This document shows positions 21,110 through 28,457 of a DNA stretch of 39,587 bases, in pieces. The notes beneath the pieces were generated by a model, which was not told the origin of the DNA, made no database searches, and saw nothing but the letters and a program-made list of their open reading frames with translations. Source of the stretch: an uncultured Collinsella sp. (lineage in GTDB: Bacteria > Actinomycetota > Coriobacteriia > Coriobacteriales > Coriobacteriaceae); assembly GCA_900549085.1 (NCBI GenBank), contig URMO01000013.1, positions 1-39,587 of the forward strand. The letters are read 5' to 3'. The stretch's first letter is position 1. The number at the start of each line of letters is the position of its first letter. Position numbers and translations under genes: made by a program.

Positions 21110-22387
21110 ATGAACCTGACCTCCCAACAACAAGCCCTGCTCAACGGCGCCAAGGGCCCCGCCATGGCCAAAGTGGTCAAGACCCTCGTTATGTACGGCG
21201 AATGCTTTGGCGCTGAGCGTATGGTTCCCGTGACCGGCGCAAACGGTCATCTTGTCACAAGTTTTGGCCTCTCCATGCTCGGTCCAGTCTATGACCTTAT
21301 GGATGAGCTGCTGAAAGACGGCGCCCTGTCCGGTCAGTCATTCTCGGTCGACCCGAGGCCCCTCGACCCCGCCGTCCCGGCCAACCCGCTGCAAAAGCTG
21401 CTGTTCAAGATTATGTATTCCAAACAAGACGATTATGAGGCACAGCTGCGCAGCATGGGTCTATTGGACAACGATGCTTTCACCTGCACCTGCTACCAGC
21501 CCGAGGTTGGCAATCGACCTCGGCGTGGCGACATCCTAAGCTGGGCAGAAAGCAGCGCCGTGGTCTTTGCCAACTCCGTGCTGGGCGCTCGCTGCAATCG
21601 CAACTCCGGCATCATCGAGATGTTCGGCTCAATTGCCGGCTTTGTCCCGGAATTCGGCCTGCTCACCGATGAGGGCCGCAAGGCGACCTGGATCATCGAA
21701 GTCGACTGTAAGCGCAAGCCCGAAGCGCAAGTGCTTGGCAGCGCCATTGGCATGAAGGTGATGGAAGACGTCCCTTACATTAAAGGCCTCGACCGCTGGC
21801 TTGGCCGCGAACTCACACCCGGCACGCAGGACTACCTTAAGGACATGGGCGCCGCCAGCGCATCGAACGGCGCTGTCGGGCTCTACCACGTGGACGGCAT
21901 CACGCCCGAGGCCGTCGAACAAGGCGAACACCTCATAGCACCAGACGCCCAAATCTATCGCATTGACGACGCCGAGCTGGAACGCATCCGCTCGAGCTAC
22001 CCCGTTATGTGGAAGAACCCGGGCGCGCGCCCCAAGCTTGCCTTCATCGGCTGCCCCCACCTCTCGTCTGCACAACTCACCCATTGGGCAGACGCCATCT
22101 GCGATGGGCTGAGCGCCTCCGGCAAGTGCCGCGTGCAAGTACCCACTGTACTGACCGCCGCCCCATCCGTGGCAGACGCCTTCCGCAAGACTGCGGCATA
22201 CAGACGCCTCTCGACTACCGGTGCCGTCGTCTCGAGCATCTGCCCGCTTATGTACACCAACAACCCGCTGTGCGGCAGCATGCCCATCATCACCAACTCC
22301 AACAAGTTGCGTACGTACTCGGCATCGCGCTACTACACCGACGACGAGGTGCTCGCCTACGTCACCACCGGAAAACCAATCAAATAG
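21110..22387 (+). CDS. Aconitase X large (catalytic) subunit
   Basis: A ~425-residue AcnX catalytic domain protein (formerly DUF521). Typical segments: GECFGAERMVPVTGAN-H, then SVDPRPLDP, CTCYQPEVGNRPRRGD near residue 127, AESSAVVFANSVLGARCNRNSG, and C-terminal FIGCPHLS and CPLMYTNNP. The Cys residues in those segments are plausible iron-sulfur ligands. Known members dehydrate cis-3-hydroxy-L-proline (bacteria) or mevalonate 5-phosphate (archaea). I chose ATG 21110; the GAAAGG site is about 12 bases upstream, and ATG 21098 would abut it. The next gene encodes the small subunit. The actual substrate here is unknown; the neighbouring enoate reductase suggests that the dehydrated product is then reduced. 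Confidence 0.9.
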   Translation: MNLTSQQQALLNGAKGPAMAKVVKTLVMYGECFGAERMVPVTGANGHLVTSFGLSMLGPVYDLMDELLKDGALSGQSFSVDPRPLDPAVPANPLQKLLFKIMYSKQDDYEAQLRSMGLLDNDAFTCTCYQPEVGNRPRRGDILSWAESSAVVFANSVLGARCNRNSGIIEMFGSIAGFVPEFGLLTDEGRKATWIIEVDCKRKPEAQVLGSAIGMKVMEDVPYIKGLDRWLGRELTPGTQDYLKDMGAASASNGAVGLYHVDGITPEAVEQGEHLIAPDAQIYRIDDAELERIRSSYPVMWKNPGARPKLAFIGCPHLSSAQLTHWADAICDGLSASGKCRVQVPTVLTAAPSVADAFRKTAAYRRLSTTGAVVSSICPLMYTNNPLCGSMPIITNSNKLRTYSASRYYTDDEVLAYVTTGKPIK

Positions 22388-22401
22388 GAAGGCGACTCCT
22401 C

Positions 22402-22845
22402 ATGGAAAAAATCTTTCACGGCCGCGTCGTTGTCCCCGGAACTGCCCACGCCAAGGCACTTGTCTCTCACGGAGGGCTCAACACACTCGCATCGTTTCAG
22501 AAGGCACTGATGTTTGGCGACAAAAAGGCCACGTGTTCCGACCAAAACAATCCCGACTTGTACGGCAAACCTTTGGCGGGATGTGCCTTGTGTCTTCCGC
22601 AGACTATCGGCTCCACCACAGGCGGCATGGTGCTCTTCTGCGCCACCAAAATGGGGCGCCAACCCGCATGCCTGCTGTTTTCCAAACCCATTGACAGCCT
22701 TGCCGCCGCTGGCGCGATCCTCTCGGGTGTATGGACCGACACCCCCATGCCCACCATTGACAACCTGGGCGATGAGTTTCTCGATGCTGTGTCGACGGGA
22801 GACGCCATCACCGTGACCGAAGACGGCACGGTCATCGTCGGCTAA
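22402..22845 (+). CDS. Aconitase X small (swivel) subunit
   Basis: A 147-residue DUF126 protein, the swivelling domain that pairs with the AcnX large subunit and carries the active-site Ser/Thr. Visible family segments: GRVVVPGTAHAKALVS at the N-terminus, GKPLAGCALCLPQTIGSTTGG with the likely catalytic Ser/Thr, and a C-terminal GDEFLDAVSTGDAITVTEDGTV. The ribosome site AGGAAGG precedes the ATG at 22402, and only 14 bases separate it from the large subunit, so the two are made together. In some organisms the two parts are fused; here they are separate. Confidence 0.92.
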   Translation: MEKIFHGRVVVPGTAHAKALVSHGGLNTLASFQKALMFGDKKATCSDQNNPDLYGKPLAGCALCLPQTIGSTTGGMVLFCATKMGRQPACLLFSKPIDSLAAAGAILSGVWTDTPMPTIDNLGDEFLDAVSTGDAITVTEDGTVIVG

Positions 22846-22955
22846 GGCTATCCGACCCGCCGCCCGCAGATGAACAACGTGTTTCGCCATTTCCCACGCG
22901 CGGTGCGGGCGATAATCTTGACGTATTCGATATACAACACGAAAGGAGTCCCACC

Positions 22956-24377
22956 ATGGGAGCATCGGTATCGGTCGCACAGGGCGCGCCTCTTGATGCA
23001 GGCACCTACAAGGCAGACGAGGCAGCCGTCGAGCGCTTTTGCGAATTGCTGCGCATCCCCACCGTTTCGCGTGAGAACATCGCCGAGCGCGACGATGAGC
23101 CCTTCAGCCAGTGGATTCCCACGCTTCAGCGACTTTATCCGCATTTCTTTAAAGTCGCCGAGCTCACACGCGTCGACGACTTTGGCATGCTCCTGCGTTG
23201 GCCTGGCGCCGATTCCGCCTTGGACCCCATCGTCATGATGGCGCATCAGGACGTCGTGCCCGTCGAGGGCCAAGACTGGAAGCACGATCCCTTTGGAGCC
23301 GAGATCATCGACGGCGAGATCTGGGCCCGCGGATCACTCGACACCAAGTGCATCGTCTCGGCTTTCTTCGAGGCCGCCGAGCATTTGATTGCCCAGGGCT
23401 TCGTTCCCCCGCGCGATGTCTGGTTCTTCTCGAGCGACGGCGAGGAAATCGCCACACCTACTGCAACCCATGCAGTGCAGTGGCTTCGCGAGCATAACAT
23501 CCATCCCTATATGGTGCTCGATGAGGGTGGCGCCGTGGCAACCGACGCCCCGCTCGGCGTCACCGAACCCGTTGCCATGGTAGGCGTGTCCGAGAAGGGC
23601 CACGTCGACCTTACCGTCACGGCGCGCGCCGACGGCGGCCATGCCTCTACGCCTGCGGCAAACGATGCCTGCCGTCTTCTCTGCCGCGTATGCGAGACTA
23701 TCTCGGCCAACCCCGGCAAGCCGCAGCTCACGCCCGCCGTCGAGGCCACGCTGACCGAGCTGGGTGCCCGCAGCATCGCGACGTTTCAGACAATCTTTGG
23801 CAACCTCTGGCTCACACGCCCCGCGGTTACCAAGATTATGGCCGCCAGCCCCGAGACCTCAGCCATGCTGCGCACAACCTATGCGCTCACGCAGCTCGAA
23901 GGCTCCAACGCGCACAACGTGCTGCCACCGGTCGCTCGCGCCAATTTCAACGTGCGCATCGCTCCGTTCGAGACCATCGCCGATGCCGTTGAGCGCGCTC
24001 GCAGGCTCGCCGCTCAGCAGTGCCGCGCCTCGGGCGTAAGCCCCGACCATGTCACCGTCGAAATCAACGAGGCGATTCCCTACACCGAGCCCGCGCCCAT
24101 CTCGCCTTACGAAGACGATGCCGCCTTCAACTACATCCATCGCTGCGTGTCTGGTGTCTATCCCGAGGCCGGCTTTGCCCCCTACGTGCAAAACTCCTGT
24201 ACCGACTCGCGCGAGTTCAACGAGATCTGCGATCGCGTCTACCGCTTCTGCGGCTTTATCTACTCGGGCGAGGCGCGCAAGCTCATCCATGCCGCCAACG
24301 AACGCATCGGCGTCGACGTCTACAAGCGCGGCATCGAATTCTATGTGGCGTTTCTTGCCAACCTTAAACAACTGTAG
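22956..24377 (+). CDS. M20 family metallopeptidase/amidohydrolase
   Basis: A 473-residue dinuclear zinc hydrolase of family M20 (PM20D1/dipeptidase/ArgE branch). Metal-binding and catalytic segments in order: MMAHQDVVPVEG (His near 96), ARGSLDTK (bridging Asp near 128), SSDGEE (catalytic and metal Glu near 162), LDEGG (near 189), and a C-terminal His in KLIHAANERI. A dimerisation domain with DGGHASTP lies between. AAAGGAGTCCCACC precedes the ATG at 22956. It lies 110 bases after the small AcnX subunit and just before an MFS transporter, so it probably hydrolyses an imported amide, peptide or N-acyl compound for the same pathway. The substrate is not known. Confidence 0.9.
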   Translation: MGASVSVAQGAPLDAGTYKADEAAVERFCELLRIPTVSRENIAERDDEPFSQWIPTLQRLYPHFFKVAELTRVDDFGMLLRWPGADSALDPIVMMAHQDVVPVEGQDWKHDPFGAEIIDGEIWARGSLDTKCIVSAFFEAAEHLIAQGFVPPRDVWFFSSDGEEIATPTATHAVQWLREHNIHPYMVLDEGGAVATDAPLGVTEPVAMVGVSEKGHVDLTVTARADGGHASTPAANDACRLLCRVCETISANPGKPQLTPAVEATLTELGARSIATFQTIFGNLWLTRPAVTKIMAASPETSAMLRTTYALTQLEGSNAHNVLPPVARANFNVRIAPFETIADAVERARRLAAQQCRASGVSPDHVTVEINEAIPYTEPAPISPYEDDAAFNYIHRCVSGVYPEAGFAPYVQNSCTDSREFNEICDRVYRFCGFIYSGEARKLIHAANERIGVDVYKRGIEFYVAFLANLKQL

Positions 24378-24430
24378 GACAGGAGGGCCGATAGCGCCCC
24401 TCCCCGCTTTTACCGACCAGGAGAACCAGC

Positions 24431-25750
24431 ATGACCCAACCAAATCTTAAGCGGGCGGCCCGGCTCGACACCAAGGCCGTCGCCCTCGCCTCCCTACCCT
24501 TTATGGGCATGATCAGCTTTTGGCAGGTCTACGACGGCATCGTTCCCAAGATGCTCACAGGGACCTTTGGCCTATCCAACTCGCTCACCGGCGCGATCAT
24601 GGCCATCGATAATGTCTTTGGCCTGTTCCTGCTTCCGCTCTTTGGCATCCTCTCGGACCGCTGCGCAAGCAAACTCGGGCGTCGAACGCCCTTTATCTTG
24701 GGCGGCTCCGCGGTGGCAATGCTCTCCGTCCCGCTCATCGCGATCGCCAACAACATGGGCAGCCTACCTCTGCTCATTGGCGCGATTATCCTCACGCTTT
24801 TGGCAATATGCGCCTACCGCACCATGACGGTTGCCATTGTGGCCGATATTACGCCTCGCCCACTTCGAACCAAGGCGGACTCAATCGAAAAGATCGTCGG
24901 CTATGCGGGAACGGGTCTTATGCTCGTCGCCATCTCGGTCATGGTTCCCAAGGCCGACAAACCTGATTATCTTCCGCTCTTTATCTTGCAGGCCGCCTTT
25001 ATCCTCGTGTCAGCCGTTGTCTACGGTATCTTTGTCCGTGAGCCCGCCCTCGTCGAAAAGATGCGCGAGAAATCGCTGTCAATGGGCATCGACGAGGATC
25101 AGATTGACAAAGACGACTCCCCCGAGGCCGGCGGTAAGGAACGCGTTGCAGACACCGACGTGCGTCGCTCCATCATCATGCTGCTCGCCGCAACGTTTTT
25201 CTACTACATGAGCTATAACGCCATGACCACCAATATCAGCCGTTATGCCGATTTGTTCTATGGCATGGAGGGCGGTTCCTATGCCATCATCAATATCGTG
25301 ACGATTGCAGGCGCGCTGCTAAGCTACGTACCCCTGGCAAACCTTTCGCTCAAAATCGGCCGCAAAAAGGTCGCCCTGGGCACCGCCGTCATCATGGTTT
25401 TGTGCCCCGCGCTTCTTTGGCTGGCACCCGGCTTCTCGCCCGTGTTGTACGGCGTCTTTTTGTTGATGGGCGTCGCGCTGGGCGGCGTGGACCTGTGCGT
25501 GTACACGATGATTCTGGAGTGTTGCAGCTCCCAAAGCGTGGGCCGCTACTCCGGTTACTACTACACCGTGAGCATGGCGGCTCAGGTGGCGACGCCGATT
25601 CTCTCCGGCATCGTTATGGACGTGGCGCCGTCGATGCTCTTCGCCTACATCACGGCAATGGGCATGATTATGGCCGCGAGCATTGCCGCCGCCAAGCACG
25701 GCGATGCTATCTTGATCGACGAGGTCGCTCGCCGCGAGGCAGCCGAGTAA
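24431..25750 (+). CDS. MFS transporter, glycoside/sugar-cation-symporter-like
   Basis: A 439-residue protein with 12 predicted membrane helices. The loop after helix 2 reads LSDRCASKLGRRTPFI, like the SLC45/GPH branch of the major facilitator superfamily. The central cytoplasmic loop (EKMREKSLSMGIDEDQIDKDDSPEAG in outline, near residues 210-240) is acidic and polar. AGGAGAACCAGC lies before the ATG at 24431, 53 bases after the M20 gene. It is the last gene of the flavoenzyme-AcnX operon and presumably imports its substrate or exports the reduced product. Substrate cannot be read from sequence. Confidence 0.88.
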   Translation: MTQPNLKRAARLDTKAVALASLPFMGMISFWQVYDGIVPKMLTGTFGLSNSLTGAIMAIDNVFGLFLLPLFGILSDRCASKLGRRTPFILGGSAVAMLSVPLIAIANNMGSLPLLIGAIILTLLAICAYRTMTVAIVADITPRPLRTKADSIEKIVGYAGTGLMLVAISVMVPKADKPDYLPLFILQAAFILVSAVVYGIFVREPALVEKMREKSLSMGIDEDQIDKDDSPEAGGKERVADTDVRRSIIMLLAATFFYYMSYNAMTTNISRYADLFYGMEGGSYAIINIVTIAGALLSYVPLANLSLKIGRKKVALGTAVIMVLCPALLWLAPGFSPVLYGVFLLMGVALGGVDLCVYTMILECCSSQSVGRYSGYYYTVSMAAQVATPILSGIVMDVAPSMLFAYITAMGMIMAASIAAAKHGDAILIDEVARREAAE

Positions 25751-25769
25751 GACCGAATTGACTACCGAG

Positions 25770-25814
25770 CGAAAGGGGCCGGATAGGCAAAGTGCCCATC
25801 CGGCCCCTTTTCGG
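25770..25814 (+). terminator. Rho-independent terminator of the flavoenzyme-AcnX operon
   Basis: A stem of about 15 bp, cgaaaggggccggat near 25770-25784 with atccggccccttttcg near 25798-25813 (one bulge), has an inner ggc/gcc. It lies 20 bases after the MFS stop. TTTT follows within the stem end. It ends the operon and may protect the convergent minus-strand genes. Confidence 0.85.
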
Positions 25815-25840
25815 TTCATCCTCAAAAAGGCAATCGAAGC

Positions 25841-26164
25841 CTACCCCACCGTGACGGATTCCCCGGTAAAGGTGCTAATGAGCAGCAGGATAAAGAACGC
25901 CAAGTAACTGATGCTCAGCAGATAGGCAATAACCAAAAAGATGGTCCATCCAACATTGGTTTTACCGTCGGCACGGCGTTGCTCGCGATTGCGGCAGAGC
26001 CAAATCGTCACGCCAATAGCCACAATCAACAGCACGAGCGCCGCTGCGGCCAGCCCGGCAAGCGCAAACATCACGCCAATGCTCACAGCAATAACCGGGA
26101 GCAGCAGCAAGCCGCACCCGCACCCACCAGGACTATACACGGCAGTCTGTCGGCGTCGTTCCAT
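25841..26164 (-). CDS. Small membrane protein with three hydrophobic segments
   Basis: A 107-residue protein of unknown function. The N-terminus MERRRQTAVYSPGG is basic, then GCGCGLLLLPVIAVSIGVMFALA and AALVLLIVAIGVTIWL form a helical pair. A polar loop (CRNREQRRADGKTN) follows, then WTIFLVIAYLLSISYLAFFILLL near the C-terminus. GGAGTGACG lies before the ATG at 26164. The frame could also start slightly upstream. It is next to, and in the same direction as, the HigA antitoxin (29-base gap), but any link between them is unproven. No family is recognised. Confidence 0.75.
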   Translation of the reverse strand: MERRRQTAVYSPGGCGCGLLLLPVIAVSIGVMFALAGLAAAALVLLIVAIGVTIWLCRNREQRRADGKTNVGWTIFLVIAYLLSISYLAFFILLLISTFTGESVTVG

Positions 26165-26193
26165 CGTCACTCCAACCTCAACATCTTTGAGCG

Positions 26194-26535
26194 CTACAAC
26201 GCAACGGCCTGCTGAACGGGAACGATCTTATCCAGTTCCGGTTCGATGCGCCTCTTCTCTGCCTCAAGGTCAAACGCCATCTGGGCTCGAAGCCAATAGC
26301 CATCCATCAGGCCAAAGTAGCGGCAAAGGCGAAGGTCGGTGTCGGCCGTCACGCGACGCCTTCCCAAGATAATCTGCCCAATGCGTTGAGCCGGAATCCC
26401 GGTCTCCTTAGCAAGGCGATATTGAGAAATGCCCATAGGGGCAAGAAATTCCTCTTTGAGAAGCTCGCCAGGAGTCACCGGCGGCAGCAAATCGGACGCA
26501 GTCTCATCACTTGTGATAATCGACGATTTCGACAT
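26194..26535 (-). CDS. higA: HigA-family antitoxin
   Basis: A 113-residue antitoxin of the HigA/VapI XRE family. The body (PPVTPGELLKEEFLAPMGIS, then QYRLAKETGIPAQRIGQIILGRR, then LRLCRYFGLMDGYWLRAQMAFDLE) is the standard HigA DNA-binding domain. It would bind and neutralise HigB and repress the operon. I chose ATG 26535; TTGGA lies just upstream, and an in-frame extension lies inside the toxin gene. It overlaps the end of the toxin gene by 29 bases, which is typical of HigBA with toxin first. Confidence 0.9.
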   Translation of the reverse strand: MSKSSIITSDETASDLLPPVTPGELLKEEFLAPMGISQYRLAKETGIPAQRIGQIILGRRRVTADTDLRLCRYFGLMDGYWLRAQMAFDLEAEKRRIEPELDKIVPVQQAVAL

Positions 26536-26788
26536 TCCAAGCCATCCCCTGTCTCCACTCAAAACAGACCCGATAGCGCTCATTGACACGGATACTATAT
26601 TGACCGGCGCGATCGCCCTTCAACGCTTCAAGACGATTGCCTGGCGGAACGCGAAGATCATCAAGCGAAGCGCAGATCTGCAGTTGGCGAATCTTCCTCA
26701 AGGCGACCCGCTCAAAAGGAATGAACTTCCTAATCCGCACACCCATTGCAAAGCGTTCAGTGTCTTCATCTTTATACGATGCAATCAT
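26507..26788 (-). CDS. higB: HigB-family toxin (RelE/HigB mRNA interferase)
   Basis: A 93-residue protein of the HigB plasmid-maintenance toxin family, ribosome-dependent mRNA cutters. Typical segments are RKIRQLQICASLDDLRVPPGNRLEALKGDRAGQYSIRVNERYRVCFEW in outline (positions about 31-79), with PPGNRLEALKGDR and YSIRVNERYRVCF as hallmarks. It precedes higA, the inverted toxin-antitoxin order usual for this family. The upstream region carries a perfect TATAAT (26840-26845, minus strand) and a likely operator. Confidence 0.9.
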   Translation of the reverse strand: MIASYKDEDTERFAMGVRIRKFIPFERVALRKIRQLQICASLDDLRVPPGNRLEALKGDRAGQYSIRVNERYRVCFEWRQGMAWNVEIVDYHK

Positions 26789-26800
26789 AGTATCGCCTTA

Positions 26801-26845
26801 CGTTAATAACGTCAAACGTTTCTATAGACTTACATCTCTATTATA
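26801..26845 (-). promoter_or_regulatory. higBA promoter and operator
   Basis: On the minus strand a perfect -10 TATAAT lies at 26845-26840. The palindrome CGTTA-A-TAACG (26801-26811) and a further AACGTT (26815-26820) lie between it and the toxin start at 26788, a place where HigA binding would block transcription. The -35 is weak. The operator role is inferred from the usual autoregulation of HigBA. Confidence 0.6.
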
Positions 26846-26889
26846 CCGTACATCTGTTCGTATATTCTAGAGCAAACATCCCTCGTCAA

Positions 26890-28077
26890 TTAACCAAGCG
26901 AAAGCAATCGTTTGTAGACATCGAGGCCTTTGAGCAGGACTTCCTCGTCAAAGAGCATGGTATCAGTGTGAAGGGCACTCATCGCATAGGCTGGGCAGCC
27001 ATCAGCGTCAATCGGGTTTTCTTGCCCCTCTGGCACACCCGTGCCCAGCAAGAAGAACACACCCGGCAGATGGCGCTGATAGAAAGCGAAGTCCTCGGCA
27101 ATCAGCAAAGGCTCATTCACGAGCTGCAGCTCGGGCAAAGCAGGCGCGACATTGGCAAATAGCTCGGGGTCGTTGTCAACCGGCGGATAGCCCTCGGCAA
27201 AGTCAAGATCGTACGTGCATCCCGTTGCAGCGCATGCCTCATCAAGCACGCGGTGCACGCCCTCGCGTGCACGGTCGAACATGTCGTCTGTAAACACACG
27301 CAGGCTGCCGGCAACATGGGCCTCCCCCGCCACCGCGTTGCAGACGGTGCCGGCCTGCAGCAGGCCGAACTTACCAATGCAGGGCTCGTCGGCACCCAAC
27401 TCGTCCATCAATTCGCGCTCGGCGACCAAGAACTTGGCAGCCGCCAGCGACGCATCGTGTGATTCGTTTACGGGAACGCCGTAAGTCTTGGCGATATGGA
27501 TACTTGTCCCGTGAATGCGCACGTGCGTCTCACTCGAGCGCGCCAGCAATGGACCGGAGCAGCTCGCCAACGTGTTTGCAGGCAGGTCGGGCCATACGTG
27601 GAACCCGAAGATGCGATCTGCCCCATAGCGCTCGAATACGCCGCTCTCACACACCGTCTTGGCGCCACCGGTCGTTTCCTCGGCCGGCTGAAACACAAAG
27701 AGCACGTTGCGCTTGATGGCACCCGGCTGCTCACGAATCGCTCGGTCGACAAAAGTCGCCGCCGCGAGCGCCATGGCCATGTGACCGTCGTGACCGCACG
27801 CATGCATCTTGCCGGGATGCGTCGAGGCAAAGGCCGCGCCCGTTGCCTCCGCGATGGGCAGGGCATCCATGTCGGCGCGAATCGCCGTAGCATGCGCGGC
27901 GCCCGTACCGGCATCGAAGAAAGCGCAGACACAGCTGGGACACGGATGGGTCACCTCGCAGGCGAGCGGCCTCAACACGCCCTCAATATAAGCGATAGTC
28001 TGTGGAAGATCGAAGTCGAGCTCCGGGATCCTGTGCAAGTCGCGCCGATAGCGACGGAGTTCTTGGAGCTCGGTCAT
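26890..28077 (-). CDS. M20D amidohydrolase, probable N-acetyl-diaminopimelate deacetylase
   Basis: A 395-residue metal-dependent amidohydrolase of the M20D branch. The N-terminus RRDLHRIPELDFDLPQT, the metal site MHACGHDGHMAMAL (near 89-98), FVFQPAEETTGGA and the late SALHTDTMLFDEE are family hallmarks. It is divergent from lysA-dapA-dapB-dapH. DapH acetylates tetrahydrodipicolinate, and that branch needs a deacetylase of this family to free LL-diaminopimelate. This is therefore the best candidate (YkuR/DapL type). A general hippurate/N-acyl-amino-acid hydrolase remains possible. AAAGGAACCTTT precedes ATG 28077; an upstream ATG would place that site inside the gene. Confidence 0.82.
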   Translation of the reverse strand: MTELQELRRYRRDLHRIPELDFDLPQTIAYIEGVLRPLACEVTHPCPSCVCAFFDAGTGAAHATAIRADMDALPIAEATGAAFASTHPGKMHACGHDGHMAMALAAATFVDRAIREQPGAIKRNVLFVFQPAEETTGGAKTVCESGVFERYGADRIFGFHVWPDLPANTLASCSGPLLARSSETHVRIHGTSIHIAKTYGVPVNESHDASLAAAKFLVAERELMDELGADEPCIGKFGLLQAGTVCNAVAGEAHVAGSLRVFTDDMFDRAREGVHRVLDEACAATGCTYDLDFAEGYPPVDNDPELFANVAPALPELQLVNEPLLIAEDFAFYQRHLPGVFFLLGTGVPEGQENPIDADGCPAYAMSALHTDTMLFDEEVLLKGLDVYKRLLSLG

Positions 28078-28229
28078 AAAGGTTCCTTTCATAGGTGCGC
28101 GCCAGTTGCCATCTTATTGTGCCGCAAGATTGCCGCACCCTTATTTCCAGCATATCCCTGCATTTTTTAAACGTTATATACGAATACTCTTGTTTGGTAA
28201 AGTGCAACGTGGTAGGGTCGTTACCACTT

Positions 28230-28363
28230 GATAGAGGCGCGGGCACGATGAGCCGCGGGCGAGCCGGCAGGCTTTGACCCCGTGGGGAGGCGAAACCCGC
28301 CGAACTGGGCTTTTCGGGCACGAACAACCTGGTGGGCCTGCGGGAAACACCCGCAGGACTGTC
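28230..28363 (+). promoter_or_regulatory. Lysine riboswitch (L-box)
   Basis: The 28078-28457 gap holds a lysine aptamer. Conserved pieces in order: GATAGAGGCGCGGGC (28230-28244), GATGAGCC, GGGGAGGCGAAACCCGCCGAA (near 28284-28304), CTGGTGGGCCTGCGGG...CCCGCAGG, and ACTGTC at the 3' end. P1 is GATAG (28230-28234) with CTGTC (28359-28363). It lies 94 bases before lysA, the expected target. Lysine binding would switch off the operon. Confidence 0.9.
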
Positions 28364-28380
28364 TGCAGCAATGCGGGAGC

Positions 28381-28443
28381 GCTATCCGGACATTGGGTCC
28401 ACGCTATGCGGATTCGATGCGCAGATGGCGCCGTCTGGATAGC
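28381..28443 (+). promoter_or_regulatory. Candidate riboswitch expression-platform hairpin
   Basis: gctatccggac (28381-28391) pairs with gtctggatagc (28433-28443), one G-U pair, and the right arm ends directly against GAGG (28444 region), the probable ribosome site of lysA at 28458. There is no T tract. Control of ribosome access is therefore more likely than termination, but a folding model of the aptamer-linked switch is needed. Confidence 0.55.
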
Positions 28444-28457
28444 GAGGTTTACGAGAC

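Noticed and set aside
28197..28229. GTGGTA...TACCAC hairpin just before the lysine aptamer, as a separate riboswitch part
   Set aside because: Only 6 bp, and it may overlap the promoter; the aptamer is complete without it.
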